DNA of 8,927 nt from Christensenella sp. UBA1262 (GTDB lineage: Bacteria > Bacillota > Clostridia > Christensenellales > CAG-917). The stretch is taken from positions 1 through 8,927 of the forward strand of contig DBVO01000001.1 of NCBI GenBank assembly GCA_002308215.1, given 5' to 3'. Made by a program: the position numbers and the translations under genes. This document shows, piece by piece, positions 1 through 5,590 of the stretch; positions within the stretch are counted from its first letter, which is position 1, and the number at the start of each line of letters is the position of its first letter. The notes under the pieces were generated by a model that had not been told where the DNA came from, did no database searches, and saw nothing but the letters and a program-made list of their open reading frames with translations.

Positions 1-1847
1 CCAACAAGGCCTGGTGCTGAACCAATGAGTCGTGATACATTTTCTTTTTGCATGTACTCGCTCATATCAATTCTAATAAGCAAATCTTCATCGCCAAACA
101 GTGCTGTAGCAAGTGCCTTAGCAAGTTCTGTTTTACCAACACCTGTAGGACCAAGGAATATAAATGAACCAATTGGACGTTTTGGATCCTTCAATCCTGC
201 TCTAGCACGCTTTACAGCACGCGCAACAGCTTCACATGCTTCATCTTGTCCAATTACTCGAGCTTTGAGAACATCTTCTAAGATAGCAAGTTTTTCACTC
301 TCACCTTCTGTTATTTTTTTAACAGGAATACCGGTCCAATTGCCAACAACTTCAGCAATTTCATCTTCGCCGATAGAAAGTGTCGTCTTCTCTCGTTTAT
401 CTTGCCAAATAACTTCTGCTTTTTCTTTGGCTTCTTCAAGAGAATTTAGCGTTGTTTGGTATGCATCACATTTTTTGTAATCTTTCTTGCGAAGAGCCTC
501 ATTCAAATCAAGTTCGGTTTGCTTAATCTTTGCTTCAATATCACGGATCTCTTGTGGAGTTGTGAAATTGAATATCTTCTTTCTAGAAGCTGCTTCATCT
601 ATAAGGTCTATTGCCTTATCAGGCAAAAATCTGTCTGTAATATATCTATCTGCCAAAATTGCTGCTGAAGAAATCGCCTCATCAGTAATCTCTACCCCAT
701 GATGTGCTTCATATTTTGGCTTCAAACCTTGCAATATTTCAATTGTATCGTTAACGGAAGGTTCTTCAACAAGAATTTGTTGAAAACGGCGTTCTAACGC
801 AGGATCTTGTTCAAATTGCTTTCTAAATTCATCTATGGTTGTTGCGCCAATTGTTTGTAATTCGCCACGTGCAAGCATAGGCTTTAAGATGTTAGCGACA
901 TCTAATCCACCCTCACTAGAACCTGCTTTCAAAATCGTATGGATTTCATCAATGAAAAGGATGATATTGCCGTTTTGTCTAATGCTTGTAAGAGCACCTT
1001 TTAATCTCTCTTCAAAATCACCACGATATCTCGTTCCAGCTACAAGTGATGTAACATCTAAAGAGAAAACTGTTTTCCCACGAAGTGCATCTGGAACTTT
1101 ACCATCTACAATAGCTTGTGCAAGTCCATCTACAACTGCGGACTTACCAACACCTGGTTCCCCAATAAGAACAGGGTTATTCTTTGTACGTCTGCAAAGA
1201 ACCTGAATAAGCCTTTCAGTTTCCTTTCCTCTTCCAATTACTGGATCTAATTTGCCATCTCTTGCTTTTTTCGTTAAATCTGTTCCAAATTTTGATAAGT
1301 CAAAATTATTATCTCCACTATTTTCATAATTTGAAGAATCATTTTTGTTGCCAATTGGTGTTTGTTTATAACTATCCAAAATGTTATTTACTTTTTCAGC
1401 TCCACCAACGCCACACATGGATGGCTTTTGACCACTATTTTGTATAATTGCGTTATATGTATCGCGTTGCAATTTTTCTGGATTAATGCCAAGACCTGCC
1501 AATATTCGGCATGCAATTGAGGCCGTTACATCAAGCATAGCATATAAAATATGCTCTGTCCCAACTACGCTACTTCCTAATCTTGCTGCAACATCTCGTG
1601 AGTCATCAATTGCAATGTTTGCATTTTTTGACATTTGCACATTTGGTATCAATTCATAAAAAGTAAAGACTTTTTCAAAGTCTTCAGCATAAAGACCACA
1701 TGAATTTAGTAAGCGCTTAGCTGTAGAGTTTTCCACACACAAAAGCCCATACAAAAGATGTTCAGTACATACAAGGCCACCCGTTCTTGTTGCGAGTTCA
1801 CTTGCATATGCAATTACTTGTTTGGAGTTTTCAGAAAAGTTTAACAT
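1..1847 (-). CDS. clpC: ClpC, AAA+ unfoldase of the Clp protease (C-terminus beyond window)
   Basis: The frame is open from ATG 1847 to the window edge and gives the first ~615 residues. ClpC is a cytosylic-type (cytoplasmic) hexameric unfoldase that feeds ClpP. Visible parts: two Clp_N repeats (about 4-36 and 75-107), each with a TEH motif at E29 and E98; a polar Asn/Ser-rich linker (about 160-185); D1 Walker A GEPGVGKS (229-236) and Walker B LFIDEIH (297-303); a short charged middle domain from ~417, ClpC-sized rather than ClpB-sized; VGNWTGIP (501-508); IGQDEA (532-537); D2 Walker A GPTGVGKT (566-573). In Bacillus subtilis ClpC the two TEH glutamates (E32, E106) bind phosphoarginine, so this protein probably reads marks made by the adjacent kinase. 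The start overlaps the mcsAB stop by 7 bp. GGAGG at 1852-1856 lies inside mcsAB, 4 nt before ATG, suggesting coupled translation. No frameshift is seen. The family call is secure; ClpC over ClpE/ClpB rests on the middle domain and the kinase neighbour. Confidence 0.96.
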   Translation of the reverse strand, partial: MLNFSENSKQVIAYASELATRTGGLVCTEHLLYGLLCVENSTAKRLLNSCGLYAEDFEKVFTFYELIPNVQMSKNANIAIDDSRDVAARLGSSVVGTEHILYAMLDVTASIACRILAGLGINPEKLQRDTYNAIIQNSGQKPSMCGVGGAEKVNNILDSYKQTPIGNKNDSSNYENSGDNNFDLSKFGTDLTKKARDGKLDPVIGRGKETERLIQVLCRRTKNNPVLIGEPGVGKSAVVDGLAQAIVDGKVPDALRGKTVFSLDVTSLVAGTRYRGDFEERLKGALTSIRQNGNIILFIDEIHTILKAGSSEGGLDVANILKPMLARGELQTIGATTIDEFRKQFEQDPALERRFQQILVEEPSVNDTIEILQGLKPKYEAHHGVEITDEAISSAAILADRYITDRFLPDKAIDLIDEAASRKKIFNFTTPQEIRDIEAKIKQTELDLNEALRKKDYKKCDAYQTTLNSLEEAKEKAEVIWQDKREKTTLSIGEDEIAEVVGNWTGIPVKKITEGESEKLAILEDVLKARVIGQDEACEAVARAVKRARAGLKDPKRPIGSFIFLGPTGVGKTELAKALATALFGDEDLLIRIDMSEYMQKENVSRLIGSAPGLV

Positions 1848-3322
1848 CTTCCCTCCGTAAGTACCGCCCTAACAATTTCTGCTCTTAATCTGGACGGATC
1901 TTCACGTCTATTCTTTATCGCTATTTCAATTGATGCTGGTGAACACAAAAGCTCAAGTTTATCAATTTGCGATGTTTTCATATTAAGTGGCAAGCTACCT
2001 AATATTACACCAAGTTTGAGATTTGAAATCTCAGATGAAAACTCGTTGTAATCAAGTTTTTCAGCTTGCATCAAGAAGTTAAAACTTCTTGTTATGTCAT
2101 TAAGCAATTTATTCCCTTGCTCAATTACTAGGCGTTCAAGTGCTACTCTTTCTAAATAGCACATCTTACGAACTGCCTCTTCTACTTGCTTAATCGTTGT
2201 CCATTCATCAATCCCTAACGTTATTGAATTTGAGATTTGATACACATCATTTTGTGATTCGCTTCCCTCTCCAAAAACACCACGAATCGTAAGGCCATAG
2301 CGCTTTTTAAATTGAGCAAGTGCGTCTTCTATTGCGCCTTCCCTTCTTAATGCTGGTAGGAAGAGCATTACTGATGCACGCATACCTGTTCCTACATTAG
2401 TAGGACATGCTGTCAAGAAGCCAAGTTGTTGATCATAAGCTATCGGCAAATGTTTCATTAAATTAGTATCATAAACGTATAGACGTTTATATGCCGTTCT
2501 TAAATCAAAACCATCCATTACACATTGTTCGCGGAAATGGTCTTCTTCATTAATCATTACAGAAAAACCTGTATTTCCACCATCAACAATGACAGCTCCT
2601 AGATTCTCATTGTTTGCTAAATTGAGTGATATGATATGGCGCTCTATTAATGCTTTCTTTTGTGATTTGTCTAATTCACGTATTCTTCGGACACGAGCAT
2701 CAAATACACCATTTGCTGCTTGAACTGCACCAAGGATTTCATCTTCCAAATTATGCGAGTATTCGCCCATATTCCTTGGAAAGTTTAATCCTTGCAAGTT
2801 TCTTGCAAGTCTAATTCTTGAAGAAATAACACAAGCTGACGTTAGTTCGTCTTCACTGCACTCATCTGCAGACTTAAACCTTGCATTTGATTGTAAACTG
2901 TTACCAAAGATACGCTTGATATAATCTCCGGCAGCAAAACTAGGCAAATCTTTAAATTCTATACGACTATTTATACCACGGTTTTGCAAACTGAATGGGA
3001 TTCCTAATTTCCCTACGTGTCTATTGGCACCTTGTACTCTTTCCACAATACTTAGTGCAAAGCCACGCATAGATGTATAACAGTTTGGGCAACCAAACAA
3101 AAATGTGTCTTCAAAAGTTTCTGCTGTAGTCCCACAAAACATACATTCTCTTGCATTGAATAAACGGATTCTGTCCGCTTCTACACGTGGGTTAATACCA
3201 CGTCTCATAAGCGAATTTCTACACGGTTCACAATAAGCATATGTCACCGTAACGTTATTCATTATTGCACGATCAAAAAGTGTTGCTTCTCTCTGACCAC
3301 AAATGTCGCAAAGTCTTGCCAC
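1841..3322 (-). CDS. mcsB: Fused McsA zinc domain + McsB protein-arginine kinase
   Basis: This 493-residue protein has two parts. Residues 1-~108 match the McsA zinc region: four CxxC pairs (C5/C8, C31/C34, C60/C63, C78/C81), the FGCPNCY core and a GKLGIP end. Residues ~160-493 are a phosphagen-kinase-type domain as in McsB: SSRIRLARN (167-175), MINEEDH (256-262), CPTNVGTGMRASV with candidate catalytic C306, RGVFGEGSE (347-355) and YQISNSITLG (361-370). McsB phosphorylates arginines on proteins destined for ClpCP, and McsA is normally a separate activator. Here they form one chain, and the McsA C-terminal UVR helical segment is replaced by a ~50-residue linker. Typical McsB is ~350 residues, so the extra length equals the zinc domain. 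The start is GTG 3322, with AGGTGA just upstream, and it places the first CxxC as in McsA. The gene sits between galU (31-bp gap) and clpC (overlap). No ctsR precedes it. The RDxxRA phosphoarginine-pocket motif near the C-terminus looks degenerate. Confidence 0.94.
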   Translation of the reverse strand: MARLCDICGQREATLFDRAIMNNVTVTYAYCEPCRNSLMRRGINPRVEADRIRLFNARECMFCGTTAETFEDTFLFGCPNCYTSMRGFALSIVERVQGANRHVGKLGIPFSLQNRGINSRIEFKDLPSFAAGDYIKRIFGNSLQSNARFKSADECSEDELTSACVISSRIRLARNLQGLNFPRNMGEYSHNLEDEILGAVQAANGVFDARVRRIRELDKSQKKALIERHIISLNLANNENLGAVIVDGGNTGFSVMINEEDHFREQCVMDGFDLRTAYKRLYVYDTNLMKHLPIAYDQQLGFLTACPTNVGTGMRASVMLFLPALRREGAIEDALAQFKKRYGLTIRGVFGEGSESQNDVYQISNSITLGIDEWTTIKQVEEAVRKMCYLERVALERLVIEQGNKLLNDITRSFNFLMQAEKLDYNEFSSEISNLKLGVILGSLPLNMKTSQIDKLELLCSPASIEIAIKNRREDPSRLRAEIVRAVLTEGRC

Positions 3323-3332
3323 AAATCACCTG

Positions 3333-3351
3333 TTAATTGCAAAGCAATTAA
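3333..3351 (-). repeat. Hairpin filling the galU-mcsAB gap
   Basis: TTAATTGC (3333-3340) and GCAATTAA (3344-3351) are perfect 8-bp arms around AAA. The element occupies most of the 31-bp gap, 2 nt beyond the galU stop and ~5 nt before the mcsAB ribosome binding site. No T-run follows on the transcribed strand, so it is not a standard terminator. It could be an RNA processing or attenuation element, or a protein site. The function is unknown. Confidence 0.6.
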
Positions 3352-3353
3352 TT

Positions 3354-4226
3354 TTAGTCTAAATCTATTGATTTGAGATAGTCTTTTAATCCTTCTCTCA
3401 ATTCGTCTCTACGCAACGAAAACTCAATTGCTGCTTCTAAAAACCCAAGTTTATTTCCGATATCATATCTTTTTGCATCAAACTCATATGCATATACATT
3501 TTTTGGTTTTTCAGCAAGAATACTAATTGCATCGGTCAAATATGTTTCTCCATTTTTCACAGGTGCTTTTAATAGTGCATCAAAAATATCTGAAGTCAGT
3601 ACATATCTACCAAGTGAAACCAACTTGCTAGGAAGTTCAGCTTTTGGCTTTTCAATAATACCTCTCACTTCAGTTGTTTTTGAATCTAAAGATTCACCAA
3701 CAATCATTACACCACAACGTCTTGCAATTTCTTCTGGTGGGCACTGACATCCAACAATAGTTTTGCCACCTGTCTTTTCATAGGCATCTATAAGTTGTTT
3801 TGTTACAGGTCTTCCATCGCCAGTATACATAACATCATCACCAAAAAGAACAGCAAAAGGCTCCCCTGCGACGAAATCTTTCGCCACCATTAGAGCCATA
3901 CCATTACCATTCATTTTTTCTTGTACGCCGAATGAAATTTTTACACCATAGTTTTTATTAGCAAGCTCTAATTCGTATTGCTTACCAACACTTTCTAGTT
4001 GCTTGTTAAGTGCCTCATTTGAAGCAAAAAGATCTTTGATAGATTCTTTTTGTGGAGAAATGATAATAAAAACTTCTTCAATTCCAGATTTAGCTGCTTC
4101 TTCCACTATATATAGAAGAGCTGGCGTATCAACTATAGGGAAAAGTTCTTTAGGCACTACTTTTGTTGCAGGCAAAAACCTAGTGCCAAAACCTGCGCAA
4201 GGAATAATTGCTTTTTTAACTGTCAT
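3354..4226 (-). CDS. galU: UTP-glucose-1-phosphate uridylyltransferase
   Basis: This cytoplasmic enzyme makes UDP-glucose from UTP and glucose-1-phosphate for polysaccharide, glycolipid or teichoic-acid pathways. Counted from ATG 4226 it has 290 residues, the normal GalU length. Visible motifs are the nucleotide-binding AGFGTRFLPATK (11-22) with PKELFPIVD (25-33), FGDD (128-131), IIEKP (190-194), GRYVL (206-210) and YDIGNKLGFLEA (254-265). The usual GLGHA-like segment reads GNGMA (107-111), a mild departure. I chose ATG 4226 because it gives the family N-terminus and has GGTGA 4 nt upstream. An in-frame ATG at 4277 would add 17 residues and overlaps the galE stop as TAATG, but it has no ribosome binding site. 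The gene follows galE directly, so the two enzymes together supply UDP-glucose and UDP-galactose. A related NDP-sugar pyrophosphorylase with other specificity is possible but less likely. Confidence 0.92.
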   Translation of the reverse strand: MTVKKAIIPCAGFGTRFLPATKVVPKELFPIVDTPALLYIVEEAAKSGIEEVFIIISPQKESIKDLFASNEALNKQLESVGKQYELELANKNYGVKISFGVQEKMNGNGMALMVAKDFVAGEPFAVLFGDDVMYTGDGRPVTKQLIDAYEKTGGKTIVGCQCPPEEIARRCGVMIVGESLDSKTTEVRGIIEKPKAELPSKLVSLGRYVLTSDIFDALLKAPVKNGETYLTDAISILAEKPKNVYAYEFDAKRYDIGNKLGFLEAAIEFSLRRDELREGLKDYLKSIDLD

Positions 4227-4246
4227 AATATCACCAAAAGTTAGTT

Positions 4247-4264
4247 CAGAACATAAATGTTCTG
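4247..4264 (-). repeat. 18-bp palindrome between the two possible galU starts
   Basis: CAGAACATAAATGTTCTG is a perfect inverted repeat with 8-bp arms and an AA centre. It lies just after the galE stop and ~21 bp before the preferred galU ATG. As RNA it could form a 7-bp stem with a tetraloop between the TAATG start and the preferred start. As DNA it could bind a dimeric regulator. Its GAAC-N6-GTTC spacing does not fit the Gram-positive LexA box, which has N4. Confidence 0.5.
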
Positions 4265-4276
4265 TTCGTCGTATCA

Positions 4277-5263
4277 TTATTTATTGAAACCGTTTTTATG
4301 AGTTGAATGCCACTTCCATGCAGAAGCAATGATGCTATCAAGACTATCATATTGAGGATTCCAACCAAGTTCTCTCTTAATCTTTTCACTTGATGCAACT
4401 AAAGTTGCAGGATCGCCAGGACGTCTTGGTTCGACAGCACGTTTAATCTTAAGGCCAGTTACCTTTTCAGTCATGTCAATAACTTCTTTAACGCTAAAGC
4501 CATTTCCGTTGCCAAGATTATAATATGTGGACTTGCCACCTTTCTTCAAATAATCAAGTGCACGAATATGAGCATCTGCAAGGTCTGTAATATGAATGTA
4601 GTCTCTAATGCAAGTACCATCAGGTGTAGGATAATCATCTCCATAGATTCCGATGTGATCTCTTGTTCCATTAGCAACCTGTAAAATGATTGGAATAAGA
4701 TGTGACTCTGGATTATGAGCTTCACCGATTTCGCCACTCTTATGAGCACCAGCTGCGTTAAAATAACGCAGAGCAACATATTTAAGGCCATATGCCTTAT
4801 CATAATCTTGCATGAATTGCTCCATCATAAGTTTTGTTTGTCCGTAAACACTTGTTGGCTTTTGTGGGCTATCTTCTGTAATAAGACCATCACCACAGTC
4901 TCCATATGTAGCTGCTGATGATGAGAAAACAAGGTATTTGACATTTTCAGCGATCATTGCATCCAAAAGTGCAAGAGTACCAGCAACATTGTTGTGATAA
5001 TACTTTGCTGGATTAACCATACTCTCTCCAACTAGAGAAAATGCAGCAAAGTGAATAACTGAATCAACATTGTATTTTTTGAATGTTTCTCTTAATAATT
5101 CGACATCAAAGATGTCGCCTTTCACAAAAGGAACACCCGCTGGAACTGATTCAATGTGACCTGTAACAAGATTATCATAAACAACTACGCCAATTCCACG
5201 CTCTTGAAGTTCACGAACACAATGTGAACCAATATAACCTGCACCACCAGTAACTAAAATCAT
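4277..5263 (-). CDS. galE: UDP-glucose 4-epimerase
   Basis: This 328-residue extended short-chain dehydrogenase interconverts UDP-glucose and UDP-galactose using bound NAD. It shows the N-terminal Rossmann motif TGGAGYIG (5-12), the D30 nucleotide-ribose position after VVVYDN, HFAA (71-74), SSSAATYG (114-121) with the catalytic Ser, YGQTK (140-144) as the YxxxK catalytic pair, RYFNAAGA (166-173), RDYIHITDLADAH (220-232) and RRPGD (280-284). The length is normal for GalE (about 330-340). ATG 5263 has AAGGAG 6 nt upstream. It is the first gene of the leftward operon, behind a clear promoter, and its TAA overlaps the alternative galU ATG. With GalU next, the pair forms a UDP-hexose module for envelope glycans. 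No Leloir partners (galK, galT) are visible, which favours biosynthesis over galactose catabolism. Specificity for N-acetyl sugars cannot be excluded from the sequence. Confidence 0.95.
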   Translation of the reverse strand: MILVTGGAGYIGSHCVRELQERGIGVVVYDNLVTGHIESVPAGVPFVKGDIFDVELLRETFKKYNVDSVIHFAAFSLVGESMVNPAKYYHNNVAGTLALLDAMIAENVKYLVFSSSAATYGDCGDGLITEDSPQKPTSVYGQTKLMMEQFMQDYDKAYGLKYVALRYFNAAGAHKSGEIGEAHNPESHLIPIILQVANGTRDHIGIYGDDYPTPDGTCIRDYIHITDLADAHIRALDYLKKGGKSTYYNLGNGNGFSVKEVIDMTEKVTGLKIKRAVEPRRPGDPATLVASSEKIKRELGWNPQYDSLDSIIASAWKWHSTHKNGFNK

Positions 5264-5289
5264 AAATAACTCCTTGACACGCGATTAAT

Positions 5290-5305
5290 GCGCAAATGTG
5301 TGCGC
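5290..5305 (-). repeat. Small GC-rich hairpin in the galE leader
   Basis: GCGCA/TGCGC (5290-5294 and 5301-5305) form a 5-bp stem with a 6-nt loop in the predicted galE 5' UTR, ~15 nt before the ribosome binding site. The surrounding ~35 bp is clearly more GC-rich than its flanks. It could modulate leader stability or be incidental. No known riboswitch is recognised. Confidence 0.35.
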
Positions 5306-5332
5306 CCTCACGTATAAAAATATTCTTATAGC

Positions 5333-5361
5333 ATTATAACTTATTTTATTCGCGTTTGCAA
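5333..5361 (-). promoter_or_regulatory. Promoter of the galE-galU-mcsAB-clpC operon
   Basis: On the minus strand, TTGCAA (5361-5356) is followed by an exact 17-bp spacer and a consensus TATAAT (5338-5333). Initiation would fall near 5326 and give a leader of ~63 nt before ATG 5263. This is the strongest housekeeping-sigma promoter seen for the leftward genes. No CIRCE element or tandem CtsR heptad is visible near it, so nothing here marks the operon as heat-shock controlled. Confidence 0.7.
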
Positions 5362-5486
5362 GACAAAAACATAACTTTGCAAAGCAAAATTATCAACTCT
5401 AAACTCATTGTTTGTTATTCAGAACGAGCGAAAATTTATAATTTAATAGCTTTAGAATGTCATTTTTATTAAATTAAGCGCGTTAG

Positions 5487-5498
5487 ATAACCGGTTAT
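5487..5498. promoter_or_regulatory. Perfect 12-bp palindrome, candidate operator
   Basis: ATAACCGGTTAT is perfectly palindromic and sits between the divergent promoters, ~126 bp upstream of the galE -35 and ~57 bp upstream of the polymerase -35. Its size and symmetry suit a dimeric helix-turn-helix repressor, but no regulator gene is nearby and the owner is unknown. Confidence 0.35.
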
Positions 5499-5554
5499 TT
5501 CGACAACAATATAGCAACTTTTATTCTTATATTAAATCAAAGCTTAAGTAAGGG

Positions 5555-5584
5555 TTGTTTTTGGGTCATTTTATGGTGTATAAT
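5555..5584 (+). promoter_or_regulatory. Promoter giving a probable leaderless polymerase mRNA
   Basis: TTGTTT (5555-5560), an 18-bp spacer and a consensus TATAAT (5579-5584) predict initiation at about 5590-5591, which is the ATG of the preferred start at 5591. There is no Shine-Dalgarno at a workable distance before 5591. The start may therefore be used on a leaderless transcript. Confidence 0.5.
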
Positions 5585-5590
5585 GTCGAT

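Larger units (their letters stand above)
5264..5590. other. Divergent intergenic region, galE / Y-family polymerase
   Basis: This 327-bp A/T-rich region has no credible gene. It holds the galE promoter and leader, a TTGCAAAGCAA element (5377-5387) just upstream of the galE -35, a weak rightward promoter candidate (TTGTTA 5412-5417, N19, TATAAT 5437-5442), the palindrome at 5487-5498 and the polymerase promoter at 5555-5584. No LexA-type GAAC-N4-GTTC box was found by eye. Confidence 0.7.

Noticed and set aside
25..480. Rightward open frame antisense to clpC
   Set aside because: The minus strand encodes conserved ClpC D2 and middle-domain motifs across it; the rightward product is low-complexity Ser/Ala-rich and lacks a ribosome binding site.
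835..1206. Rightward open frame antisense to clpC D1
   Set aside because: It lies opposite the Walker A and B motifs of ClpC and resembles no known protein.
1427..1433. Single CtsR-like heptad (GGTCAAA on the minus strand)
   Set aside because: It is one copy only, inside clpC coding sequence and without the required tandem partner or a promoter.
2793..2813. Tandem CTTGCAAGT copies
   Set aside because: They encode the conserved kinase segment ARNLQGLN, so the repeat is adequately explained by codon choice.
4247..4264. LexA/SOS box reading of the GAAC...GTTC palindrome
   Set aside because: The spacing is six bases rather than four, and it lies inside the galE-galU junction rather than at a promoter or before dinB.
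5555..5590. Upstream starts for the polymerase (TTG 5555, ATG 5573)
   Set aside because: They fall in the predicted promoter, lack properly spaced ribosome binding sites and add residues that do not match the family N-terminus.
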